From contig CAJXDJ010000005.1 of assembly GCA_913052045.1 (NCBI GenBank), positions 1-17,420 of the forward strand: a DNA stretch of 17,420 bases. The letters run 5' to 3'. Under the pieces are notes generated by a model. That model ran no database searches and was not told where the DNA came from. It worked only from the letters and a program-made list of their open reading frames with translations. The position numbers and the translations under genes are program-made. Position 1 is the stretch's first letter. Each line of letters opens with the position of its first letter. Below are positions 6,883 to 14,738 of the stretch, one piece after another. This DNA is from an uncultured Dehalococcoidia bacterium. Its GTDB lineage: Bacteria > Chloroflexota > Dehalococcoidia > Lucifugimonadales > GCA-2712585.

Positions 6883-8319
6883 CTAGCTTTCAGAGTCAGT
6901 CCGATAGGGCCACCAATCGGGTATATCTCTCAAAGATAGGTGTCTAAACAATTCAGGATGCACTCCTACAACCAGCCGTAAAGCCTTATCCATGACTTGT
7001 CTTAGAGAGAAATGTGCTTGTCTCTGAGTCCTCAGTTTAAAAAGATGATAACACTCTCTTAGATTAATCTTTGTTATCAAACGTCTTCTATGGGCGTGGG
7101 TCAGAAGGTAAGGAGCCACATGAGACAACTCAGTCGCTAATTGATAATATCCTTCTTCTGCTTTGGCAATGGCTGATCTAAAGGTTGATTCAAGGTTACT
7201 TCCTGTTATTAAGGGAGGTGTGAATATACCTAAATTGGGAGAGAATGGTTGGGAGATATAACTTTGCATTCGATGTCGTTTAAATTCTCTGAAAGCTCCA
7301 TAATCCATCGTCATCTCGAACGTGTAATCCACCATCTCGAGTTCACGCCCAGGAGTATCATGGGGGCCCAGAGAACCCAAATTATCCATCAACAATTTCC
7401 TGCGGTCGTCATCAGACATATTTGTGGAATTGAACAACGCCCTTTCATAACCCAAATTGGAATGTCGGTAAAGCAGCGCAGCTACTACTTTTCGCTCTGC
7501 ATCAACATCATAATTAATCAATTTTGCATCAATTGGCCATTTCGTTTCGACAGTTTCCTCATCGGGAAAATTCTTGCCTTGGGTAAACGCAGCGGCCATA
7601 TAATCATTATATTCAGCATACTTTATCAGGGTGGGAGTGATTTCCATTCCCTTTTCTTTAAGCGCATTCCCTAAGTCTTTCTCTTCGTTCGTGGAAGAGG
7701 AGAGTAGTTTGCTTATAGCATGTTCTAAACTCCTCGCATTTATAGTCATCCCAATATTGGTAAGCGTGGCAGCAGGAAGGATAAAACGACAAGAATCTAT
7801 AGCCTCTCTTCTCAACCGAAAACCATAAGTTTTGTCAGTTTCGTTTTCTCTTCGAGTTCGCTCACCCTTTAGGAATGCTGACACTCCTGATATCAACTTT
7901 TCATATGTAGCAAAGAGATGATCACAGGTCTCTTTAAACATATTCCTTAACTCTACCCTAGTGTCCAGTTCACTCGGAACATGATAGTAGTCTCTAGAAA
8001 ACAATTGATACCGAGAGGACTTTTCTGTGTAAGAGGATAATCTATTATCTTCGAGGGTATCTGCAGACAATCGAGAAAGGTTCTCTACTGCCATATGGAG
8101 AACGGCATGCTCTGCTACCGAAGCGTGCCCATATCCTAAAACCCATCGTTCATGGAATTTTTCGGCCTTCTCTGCTGTCACTATTTGGGCAATCTCATCA
8201 AACGGCTCTGGACGACGGGATGTCATGGCAAAAACCACAGCCAGTTCTTCCTCAGTCATTTGCCTAAGGCTTAATGGATAGGTTCTCAGTGGATAAGGCT
8301 GAAGGTTTGACTGGGCCAC
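6883..8319 (-). CDS. thyX: Tandem-domain ThyX-like flavin-dependent thymidylate synthase
   Basis: Two ThyX-type domains in one 478-residue chain; single-domain ThyX is about 210-250 residues. ThyX makes dTMP from dUMP using methylene-tetrahydrofolate, FAD and NADPH. The N-terminal half has GHASVAEHA (64-72) and the ExSxRY end of the signature (ESS-type EKSSRY, 99-104) but lacks the RHR. The C-terminal half has KRHRMQSY (347-354) with the RHR but SQPFSPN where NExSxRY should follow. It also carries the NLRECYHLFKLR...LRQVMDKA helix typical of ThyX (419-446). So each half keeps a different part of RHRxxSxNExSxRY. The start is GTG at 8319 with only a weak ribosome site (GCGAG), so it is uncertain. 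It stands between the pdh and nuo operons on the same strand, with about 170 bp on each side. Confidence 0.85.
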   Translation of the reverse strand: MAQSNLQPYPLRTYPLSLRQMTEEELAVVFAMTSRRPEPFDEIAQIVTAEKAEKFHERWVLGYGHASVAEHAVLHMAVENLSRLSADTLEDNRLSSYTEKSSRYQLFSRDYYHVPSELDTRVELRNMFKETCDHLFATYEKLISGVSAFLKGERTRRENETDKTYGFRLRREAIDSCRFILPAATLTNIGMTINARSLEHAISKLLSSSTNEEKDLGNALKEKGMEITPTLIKYAEYNDYMAAAFTQGKNFPDEETVETKWPIDAKLINYDVDAERKVVAALLYRHSNLGYERALFNSTNMSDDDRRKLLMDNLGSLGPHDTPGRELEMVDYTFEMTMDYGAFREFKRHRMQSYISQPFSPNLGIFTPPLITGSNLESTFRSAIAKAEEGYYQLATELSHVAPYLLTHAHRRRLITKINLRECYHLFKLRTQRQAHFSLRQVMDKALRLVVGVHPELFRHLSLRDIPDWWPYRTDSES

Positions 8320-8490
8320 ACAATACTCGCTTGCTGTTTTAACTCATGGTAACTAATAATAAAGATTCGAACAACTGAGTAATAAGACTCGCAGTTTGAT
8401 ATAGCAAATTGCACTCTAAAACTTCTACTTAAAAAGATTGTTCTCTCTCTTTTATGATCTCAAAGATGTCGAAAAGTTCCGATCATCGGA

Positions 8491-9798
8491 TCACATGAGG
8501 AGAAGTAATGGACGCTCCAATAGCCTGCGTACCTCTTGAACGAACCGGGCTGCATCAGCACCATCAATTACCCGGTGATCCGATGCAACAGTAATCTTCA
8601 TCATACGCGCGACAACAACAGCACCATTCTTGACCACGGGTTTTTCTACGACAGCTCCTACCGACAATACGGCAGAATTCGGTGGATTAATTATAGCTGT
8701 AAAGCTATCGATTCCCAACATGCCCATATTACTAACGGTAAAGGTTGCTCCAGTATATTCTCTATCGGTAAGTTTCCCGTTTTGTGCTCTAGAAATAACA
8801 TCCTTCGTAGCTTTAGCCAAACCCACCAGATCTCGGCTCTCGCAATCATCGACACTGGCGATAATAAGCCCTTCTTTCATATCTATGGCTATGCCAATAT
8901 TTATATGGGGATGAAAAATTAACTGATTCCCTCGTATCGAAGAATTAAATTTCGGGAATCTCTTGATAGCCTTAATACAGGCTCTGATAATCATGTCATT
9001 CAGACTGACACGAGTGTCTTTTCCCAGACTTTGGTTTAATTCCCTGCGTGTTTCCCAAGCCTGCTCCATATCTACTTCAGTCGTCACGTAGTAGTGAGGT
9101 GCCTCGCGTATACTCTGCGATGTTCTCGCACCAATAGCAAGCCTCATTTTTGACAGAACGACCTCCGTGCCAACGACATCTTCCCCTGTGACCTCACTGG
9201 AGCCCTCTGATATAATATCTATTGGTATTTCGGCTTCATTTAACTTTGATTCAACTACAGGTACGATTACTTGAGGCGTTGGTGGCATTTGATCTTCACC
9301 AGCCTGTAAAATGTCTTTCTTAACAATTCGTCCTCCTGGACCAGTCCCACGAATCGTTGCCAAGTTCAGATCCATTTCCCTAGCCATTTTCTTAGCCAAT
9401 GGACTCGCTTTGACCCATGTAGCATCACTTTCCAGATTCAAGGGTTCATCTTTCGTTTCGTGCCCTGATGGGTCAGCTGATTCAGCTCCAACTTGCTCGA
9501 AGTTTAATGGATCAAACGACGACGAGGTTCCCGTTTCCTCTAAGCCTGGGACCTCCTCTCCTGGTTCTACTATAATAACAATAGGCGATCCTACAGGAAC
9601 CGTCTGTCCCTCGCCAACCACAATCTTGCCAATAACCCCTCCCACATAGGCCTCCATATCAACCACTGCCTTATCAGTTTGAATTTCGGCTATAATTTCT
9701 CCGCGAACAACATCATCTCCTTCATTCTTACGCCACCTGACTATGGTGCCTTCATGCATATCGAATCCCATCTGAGGCATTTCTATGGTGGTTGCCAC
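8491..9798 (-). CDS. pdhC: Dihydrolipoamide acyltransferase, E2 of pyruvate dehydrogenase
   Basis: Core acyltransferase of the pyruvate dehydrogenase complex; transfers the acetyl group from lipoamide to CoA. The 435-residue protein shows one N-terminal lipoyl domain with lipoylation site Lys43 in TDKAV, then an acidic Ser/Glu-rich linker. A peripheral subunit-binding domain follows (about 131-164, ASPLAKKMAREM through GTGPGGRIVKKDIL). A second linker leads to the catalytic domain (about 212-430), with DHRVIDGADAARF carrying His408 and Asp412. A GTG start at 9798 is preceded by a strong GAGGAGG ribosome site. It lies 28 bp after pdhB. An oxo-acid other than pyruvate is possible, but the associated E1 sequence favours pyruvate. 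Confidence 0.93.
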   Translation of the reverse strand: MATTIEMPQMGFDMHEGTIVRWRKNEGDDVVRGEIIAEIQTDKAVVDMEAYVGGVIGKIVVGEGQTVPVGSPIVIIVEPGEEVPGLEETGTSSSFDPLNFEQVGAESADPSGHETKDEPLNLESDATWVKASPLAKKMAREMDLNLATIRGTGPGGRIVKKDILQAGEDQMPPTPQVIVPVVESKLNEAEIPIDIISEGSSEVTGEDVVGTEVVLSKMRLAIGARTSQSIREAPHYYVTTEVDMEQAWETRRELNQSLGKDTRVSLNDMIIRACIKAIKRFPKFNSSIRGNQLIFHPHINIGIAIDMKEGLIIASVDDCESRDLVGLAKATKDVISRAQNGKLTDREYTGATFTVSNMGMLGIDSFTAIINPPNSAVLSVGAVVEKPVVKNGAVVVARMMKITVASDHRVIDGADAARFVQEVRRLLERPLLLLM

Positions 9799-9826
9799 TA
9801 TCTATCCTCCTCGATACTCTATTCTA

Positions 9827-10804
9827 CTAACGGTCGAGTAAGGACCGTACACCTTTCACGACTCTCCCAATATCTGGAAACGCAAGTCCTTCCAACACAT
9901 GTGTATACGGAGCTGGGACGTCCTCTCCACCAATCCTCATGACAGGTGAATCCAGGAAATTGAACCCAAGCTCAACAATTTGGCTGGCTATTTCTCCACC
10001 AAATCCCCCAGTTTTCCACGTTTCTTCTAATACAATTGCATTATGTGTCTTCTCAACAGACTTTATCACAGTATCCATATCCAGGGGACGAAGACTACGA
10101 AGATCAACAATCTCTACGGAAATACCTATCTGTTCCAGTTCTTGTGCGGCACCCATAGCCACATGGACCATACGAGAATGACTGACAATCGTAACATCTT
10201 TTCCAGATTTCTTGACGTCTGCCCTTCCTATAGGAACCATATAGTGTTCTTCTGGTACATCACCACGCAAGCTATACAACAACGCATGCTCGACAAAAAT
10301 CACCGGATCTCTCGTATCACGACTAGCTCGAAATAAGCCTAAGGCATCGTAGGGTGTAGCCGGCGCCACCACGGTCAGTCCAGGAACCGAAGCAAACCAT
10401 CCTTCGAAATTTTGCGAATGAGTAGCACCCAATTGAGCTCCGCCTCCAGTTACCATTCGGATTATCAAGGGTATTTCTATTTGCCCAGCAGACATATATC
10501 GTAATTTGGCCGCATGATTCACTATTTGGTCCATCGCTAAAAGACTAAAGTTTATTGTCATGATTTCTATTATCGGCTTCATACCTACAATGGCCGAACC
10601 TATCCCAGCACCCACTATGACCGACTCGGACAAGGGCGCATCTTTGATCCTTGACGGCCCATATTCGTCATACAAACCCCGAGTGACAGCATAAGTCCCA
10701 CCGTAGGGCCCTATATCTTCTCCCATAATATACGCAGTTTCGTTTTCGTCTAAGGCTTCCCTGAGAGCTCTATTCATTGCTTCTCTATAATTCATTTCTG
10801 GCAT
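9827..10804 (-). CDS. pdhB: Pyruvate dehydrogenase E1 component, beta subunit
   Basis: Second half of the thiamine-diphosphate E1 heterotetramer that decarboxylates pyruvate and acetylates the E2 lipoyl group. Length is 325 residues, the normal size. Typical segments are GEDIGPYGGTYAVTRGL (28-44), DAPLSESVIVGAGIGSAI (55-72), GGGAQLGATHSQNFEGWFA (120-138) and the C-terminal GGEDVPAPYTHVLEGLAFP stretch. The ATG at 10804 follows the pdhA stop by 3 bp, so the two E1 subunits are co-translated. No anomaly was seen. Confidence 0.95.
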   Translation of the reverse strand: MPEMNYREAMNRALREALDENETAYIMGEDIGPYGGTYAVTRGLYDEYGPSRIKDAPLSESVIVGAGIGSAIVGMKPIIEIMTINFSLLAMDQIVNHAAKLRYMSAGQIEIPLIIRMVTGGGAQLGATHSQNFEGWFASVPGLTVVAPATPYDALGLFRASRDTRDPVIFVEHALLYSLRGDVPEEHYMVPIGRADVKKSGKDVTIVSHSRMVHVAMGAAQELEQIGISVEIVDLRSLRPLDMDTVIKSVEKTHNAIVLEETWKTGGFGGEIASQIVELGFNFLDSPVMRIGGEDVPAPYTHVLEGLAFPDIGRVVKGVRSLLDR

Positions 10805-10807
10805 AAA

Positions 10808-11794
10808 TTATTCACCTGAGCCTGAAACTACATTTTGATATAATTCATCTGCACTAGGGAATGGACTCTTTTCAGCAAAGTTCACAGCTTCAACTATCTC
10901 ACTTTCGACTAGTTTATGAATCGCATCCAAGTCTTCTTGGCTGACCATATCCTCCTTAATTAGTCTAGTTTTCAGCATTTCTATGGGATCTCTAGACATC
11001 CAGTAAGACACTTCAATCTCAGGCCTATAATTAGCAGGGTCGGAAATAGAGTGTCCTCTAAATCTATACGTTTGTGCTTCCAAAAGGTACGGGCCTTCTC
11101 CTGATCTAACCAATCCTATAGCCTTCTGTGCAGCTGCTCGGACCTCAAATAAATCCATGCCATCCACCTTATCACTCGCCATCTTATAACCATTGGCAAA
11201 CTTATAAATCTCATCATGGATAGCCAATGTCTGAGCAACATCAGCCCCCATGCCATAGAGATTATTCTCTATCACAAAAAGTAGTGGGAGTTTCCATATA
11301 GAGGACAGGTTCATGCTTTCGTGAAACTCACCTTCTTGCATGGCTCCATCACCCAGGAAACATACTACAATAGCTTCCTTATCAATCTCCTTAGCCGCAA
11401 GTGAGAGTCCAACAGCAATAGGGATCTGGCCCGCAACGATAGCATAACCTCCCATAAACCGCTTTCCGACATCAAATAAGTGCATAGACCCACCCTTGCC
11501 TCTACTAGTTCCAGTAGATTTTCCGAAAAGTTCTGCCATTACACTATTAACATTCACCCCCTTAGCTATGGCGTGACCATGGTCTCGATAATGACTAACC
11601 ACATAATCTTGATTTTCCAATTCCCCTATTATCCCGACCCCTACGGCTTCTTGACCACTATATGCATGCAAAAACCCCCTAATATTTTTTTGCATGTATT
11701 GTCGGTAGGACTCGCCCTCGAATTCCCTTATCAAAACCATCTGATGGTAGTATCTTAAGAGTTGATCCTTAACGATCTGACGTTCAATGGTCAT
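10808..11794 (-). CDS. pdhA: Pyruvate dehydrogenase E1 component, alpha subunit
   Basis: Thiamine-diphosphate-binding subunit, 328 residues. The cofactor motif runs from GDGAMQEGEFHESMN (148-162) to NN (177-178). The segment MHLFDVGKRFMGGYAIVAGQ (104-123) and the loop YRFRGHSISDPANYR (243-257) match pyruvate-type E1 alpha (the loop that is phosphorylated in eukaryotic homologues), which argues for pyruvate over branched-chain acids. Acetoin dehydrogenase E1 is the closest alternative. The ATG at 11794 has a GGGGAGA ribosome site and lies 30 bp after lpd, so it is the second gene of the operon. Confidence 0.94.
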   Translation of the reverse strand: MTIERQIVKDQLLRYYHQMVLIREFEGESYRQYMQKNIRGFLHAYSGQEAVGVGIIGELENQDYVVSHYRDHGHAIAKGVNVNSVMAELFGKSTGTSRGKGGSMHLFDVGKRFMGGYAIVAGQIPIAVGLSLAAKEIDKEAIVVCFLGDGAMQEGEFHESMNLSSIWKLPLLFVIENNLYGMGADVAQTLAIHDEIYKFANGYKMASDKVDGMDLFEVRAAAQKAIGLVRSGEGPYLLEAQTYRFRGHSISDPANYRPEIEVSYWMSRDPIEMLKTRLIKEDMVSQEDLDAIHKLVESEIVEAVNFAEKSPFPSADELYQNVVSGSGE

Positions 11795-11824
11795 TGTTGG
11801 TCTCCCCGAATAAACAAGGAATTA

Positions 11825-13216
11825 CTACACATGAATGGCCTCTCCTCTAGCAGATAATGCCGCTTCCTTCAATGCTTCAGACAAAGTAGGATGAGAGTAA
11901 ACCATCCCCCCCATCTCGAGAGTCGTACCCTCTAGCATTCGGGTCATAGAGGCTCCCCACAAAAGCTCTGTTACTTCGCTACCAATAAGGTGTGCACCTA
12001 GCAATTCGCCGCTAGTCCTTTCTGTGACTAACTTTACCATTCCTTCTGTTTCGCCCAAGGCTAACGCTTTGCCGCTAGCGATTAAAGGGAATTTCCCAAT
12101 TATCACATCTCTACCTTTATCTCTTGCCTGCTGCTCGGTAAGACCGAAACTTGCGACCTGCGGGCTAGAGTAAGTCGCCTTAGGCATATCTATATAATTT
12201 AATTTTGGATTTTCTATGCCTGCTATCTTCTCAACTACATAGATTCCTTGAGCAGACGCCACATGAGCTAATAGCAACTGGCCAGTAACATCTCCGATGG
12301 CATAAACCCCTTCAGTGCTAGTTTCAAGATTTTCGTTGACCTGAATAAATCCTGCTTTAGGTTGAACACCTATGTTTTCTAAGCCTATACCATCCACATT
12401 CCCCTGAATTCCTATTGCAACCAAAACTCGATCACAGTCTAATTCAATCACTCCCGCTTCCTTTTCCACTTGTATCTTGGCATATCCCTCTAATTTCGCA
12501 AGACCAAGAACTCTGGAATTCGTCAATATCTTGATCCCTCTTTTCCTGAGGCCTCGTTCTAAATGCTTACTTATCTCGTCATCTTCATTAGGCAGAATCC
12601 TGGGAAGCATTTCCACTAGAGTTACATCCGATCCGTAAGCCCTATAGATAGAAGCAAATTCCACACCTATAGCCCCCCCTCCCACTATGACAACAGCTTT
12701 GGGGACTTCTCTTTGAATAATTGCCTGCATATAAGTAACCACCATCTCTCCATCTATCGGTAATGGTGGTATCGTCTTAGGACTTCCTCCAGTGGATATA
12801 ATGATATTCTTTGCTTTTATTGCAATATCGCCAGGCTCTATTTTCAGAGTGTGCGGGCCTGTAAAATGAGCATCACCCGACAATACATCCACTTCATTAT
12901 TTTTTAGAAGGCTAGCTATTCCTTTCGTCAATCTGTCTACCACTTTTCTACTGCGGTCCACGCCCTTCGAAAAATCTGCATCTATATTATCGACTGTGAT
13001 TCCAAATTCCGCAGCTCGCTTAAACAGGGAAAGAACCTCCGCATTTCTCAGGAGCGCTTTACTAGGAATGCATCCCCAGTTTAAGCATATTCCGCCTAGC
13101 TCAGCTTTCTCTATAACCACCGTCTTGAACCCTAACTGGCCTGCTCTAATGCCTGCTACATACCCACCTGGGCCCGACCCAATTATTGCAATGTCATATT
13201 CCGAATTAGGTGACAA
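11825..13216 (-). CDS. lpdA: Dihydrolipoamide dehydrogenase, E3
   Basis: Flavoprotein that reoxidises dihydrolipoamide and makes NADH. From the TTG start at 13216 it has 463 residues. It shows an FAD-binding GSGPGG near the N-terminus, redox disulfide Cys44/Cys49 in GGICLNWGCIPSKALL, and NAD-binding GGGAIGVEF (179-187). A second FAD segment is GVYAIGDVTG, and the C-terminal active-site pair is His442 and Glu447 in HPTLSEALKEA. I prefer TTG 13216 because CAAGGAGGG lies about 9 bases upstream of it; a GTG at 13240 would put this ribosome site inside the coding sequence. It is the first gene of the lpd-pdhA-pdhB-pdhC operon, driven by the minus-strand promoter at 13276-13305. It probably also serves any glycine cleavage or oxoglutarate complex. 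Confidence 0.95.
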   Translation of the reverse strand: MSPNSEYDIAIIGSGPGGYVAGIRAGQLGFKTVVIEKAELGGICLNWGCIPSKALLRNAEVLSLFKRAAEFGITVDNIDADFSKGVDRSRKVVDRLTKGIASLLKNNEVDVLSGDAHFTGPHTLKIEPGDIAIKAKNIIISTGGSPKTIPPLPIDGEMVVTYMQAIIQREVPKAVVIVGGGAIGVEFASIYRAYGSDVTLVEMLPRILPNEDDEISKHLERGLRKRGIKILTNSRVLGLAKLEGYAKIQVEKEAGVIELDCDRVLVAIGIQGNVDGIGLENIGVQPKAGFIQVNENLETSTEGVYAIGDVTGQLLLAHVASAQGIYVVEKIAGIENPKLNYIDMPKATYSSPQVASFGLTEQQARDKGRDVIIGKFPLIASGKALALGETEGMVKLVTERTSGELLGAHLIGSEVTELLWGASMTRMLEGTTLEMGGMVYSHPTLSEALKEAALSARGEAIHV

Positions 13217-13275
13217 TCTTTGAAACCCTCCTTGGCCCACGCGCGATTATGCCGCGTTAATGTACTGTGGAATTC

Positions 13276-13305
13276 ATTATACTAGGCTAAGTGTTTGACC
13301 TTCAA
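13276..13305 (-). promoter_or_regulatory. Probable promoter of the lpd-pdh operon
   Basis: On the minus strand TTGAAG (13305-13300) and a perfect TATAAT (13281-13276) are separated by 18 bp, about 60 bp upstream of the lpd start at 13216. This gives a predicted leader of roughly 50 nucleotides. A perfect 10-bp palindrome GGATATATCC (13341-13350) lies about 35 bp further upstream, between this promoter and divergent tatA. Confidence 0.6.
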
Positions 13306-13431
13306 GGAGGACATCTATCAAATTCTGACACTCAAAACCCGGATATATCCTATCCAAATTCAACAAATCTTGTTTGTCCAATATATCTATGCTAGGCTGA
13401 TCGTGCCAGAAGTTACTTGAGGTGATAGGCT

Positions 13432-13647
13432 TTGCGAATAGGTCCATTCGGCATACAGGAAATAGCCATAATCTTGCTGGTGTTGTTACTGATTTTCGGT
13501 GCCAGGCGTTTGCCTGAACTCGGATCATCCCTAGGTAAGAGCATCCAGGCTTTCAAACGAGGCTTCTCGGAAAAGTCAGACCCATCAAACCAAGAAGTTG
13601 ACCCTGTAAACCCCAGTTCCAAAGAAGGGGATGATACTAAAAAGTAA
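13432..13647 (+). CDS. tatA: Sec-independent translocase protein TatA
   Basis: Pore-forming component of twin-arginine protein export. It is 71 residues: an N-terminal transmembrane helix (about 8-22), then the hallmark FGARRLPELGSSLGKSIQA (22-40) running into FKRGF, an amphipathic helix, and a short charged tail. The start is TTG at 13432, with GAGGTGA about 6 bases upstream. It is transcribed away from lpd and toward tatC, so it is separate from the tatB-like/tatC pair on the opposite strand. No clear promoter of its own was found in 13306-13431. Confidence 0.92.
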   Translation: MRIGPFGIQEIAIILLVLLLIFGARRLPELGSSLGKSIQAFKRGFSEKSDPSNQEVDPVNPSSKEGDDTKK

Positions 13648-13716
13648 TCTCTATTGTGATCACAGATAACATATGGGATTTGCCCAAACTTGATAGGTGT
13701 TCACAACAGATCCACG

Positions 13717-14460
13717 TCAGTCTTGAACAAATTGTTTACGCTTTTTTCTAGTTACTAGCCTCGAGACCCAATAACCTACCTCAAACAATACTATCAGCGG
13801 GGCGGCAACCAGACATTGGTTAATGGGATCCAATGTGGGGGTTATAACCGCAGCCATTATAAAAGCTATCACCACCCAGAATCTGCGAAAACCGGCATAG
13901 CTAGATGGTCTTACAACACCCATTTTAGCAAGCACAACCATGACGACTGGCGTCTGGAAAACTATGCCCATCCAAAATAACAACATGAGAACCGTATTAA
14001 CGTAGTTACTTATCCTTATTGTTGGTTCAGCAATATTACTACCAAAGTTGATCAAAAAATTTAACGCGTTAGGGATTAAAATGAAGTAGCTGAAAGCAGA
14101 CCCTACAACAAATGTGACAAGAACTGCTGGAATCAGGAATGCCAGAAAAACTTTTTCTCTTCGAGTCAGTCCCGGCGAGGCAAACCTTATAGCCTGATAC
14201 AAAAACAAAGGAAACACCAACACAAAGCCAGACATGAAGGAAACTTTCATGATCACACCGAGCATCTCGGTAACTTCAATAAATATCAGCCTGCCAGGTA
14301 TTTCAGTCAACCCTTCGGCAGGCAGCAAAAGAAACTCAATAATTTCCTCGTGGAAATAAAAGGAAATCATTGTTGTAAATATCACCGCCGCTATCAACCA
14401 CAGTACCCTTTTTTTGAGTTCGTTAATGTGGGAACTTAAAGATACACCTGGGTTAATCAA
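13717..14460 (-). CDS. tatC: Sec-independent translocase protein TatC
   Basis: Multi-spanning receptor for twin-arginine signal peptides. It has 247 residues with six hydrophobic segments. Typical features are SLSSHINELKKRVLWL near the N-terminus (His11, Glu14), FASPGLTRREK (93-103) before the third helix, and GIVFQTPVVMVVLAKMGVV (165-183). The start is TTG at 14460 and overlaps the TGA of the upstream tatB-like gene as TTGA, so translation is coupled. It converges with tatA across a 69-bp gap in which I see no convincing terminator, only a short palindrome TGTGATCACA (13655-13664). Confidence 0.93.
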   Translation of the reverse strand: MINPGVSLSSHINELKKRVLWLIAAVIFTTMISFYFHEEIIEFLLLPAEGLTEIPGRLIFIEVTEMLGVIMKVSFMSGFVLVFPLFLYQAIRFASPGLTRREKVFLAFLIPAVLVTFVVGSAFSYFILIPNALNFLINFGSNIAEPTIRISNYVNTVLMLLFWMGIVFQTPVVMVVLAKMGVVRPSSYAGFRRFWVVIAFIMAAVITPTLDPINQCLVAAPLIVLFEVGYWVSRLVTRKKRKQFVQD

Positions 14461-14726
14461 ATATCTGACCTCTGATTGTCATCACTCGTTTCTCTCGCAT
14501 CAACCGATCGGCCTCGTCCCTCATTTGAGCGAATATCAGGTGAAGGTGGTTGTTCCGGGTCGTCTTCTTCCACTAGATTAGCCAACTGAGTTGAAGTGTT
14601 CCTAATCCTTTGGATCATTCCCCCTATTTTCCTAGATACCTCTACAGACCTTCGAGGACCTAGAACTAAGAAACCCACAAGAAAAATTACAAGGAGTTCA
14701 AGTGATCCTATCCCTAATATGTTCAA
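14457..14726 (-). CDS. tatB: TatA/TatB-family translocase protein, TatB-like
   Basis: A single N-terminal transmembrane helix (about 9-22), then LGPRRSVEVSRKIGGMIQRI (22-41), a TatB-type hinge and amphipathic helix, and an acidic Pro/Glu/Arg-rich tail; 89 residues. The LGP and RKIG pattern fits TatB better than TatA, but Leu-Pro of the usual LPxxxRKxG is replaced by Ser-Val (27-28). It is shorter than E. coli TatB (171). The TTG start at 14726 has a GGGAG site upstream. It begins 12 bp after the TrmA-Maf gene and overlaps tatC by 4 bp, so the three form one transcription unit. Confidence 0.87.
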   Translation of the reverse strand: MNILGIGSLELLVIFLVGFLVLGPRRSVEVSRKIGGMIQRIRNTSTQLANLVEEDDPEQPPSPDIRSNEGRGRSVDARETSDDNQRSDI

Positions 14727-14738
14727 CCTATCTCCCGT

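Noticed and set aside
7249..7674. 141-codon plus-strand frame opposite thyX
   Set aside because: Translation has no recognisable domain, and the minus-strand frame carries clear ThyX motifs.
8478..8490. Hairpin TCCGATCATCGGA just after the pdhC stop as a terminator
   Set aside because: Only a 4-bp stem closes with a realistic loop, and the downstream T-run on the minus strand is short (CTTTTC); too weak to call.
13277..13622. Minus-strand frames of 69-83 codons over the lpd-tatA gap and tatA
   Set aside because: They are antisense to tatA and cover the lpd promoter; no motif or ribosome site supports them.
13655..13664. TGTGATCACA as a CRP/FNR site between tatA and tatC
   Set aside because: The half-sites lack the 6-bp spacer of CRP sites and it lies at the 3' ends of convergent genes, where an operator makes little sense.
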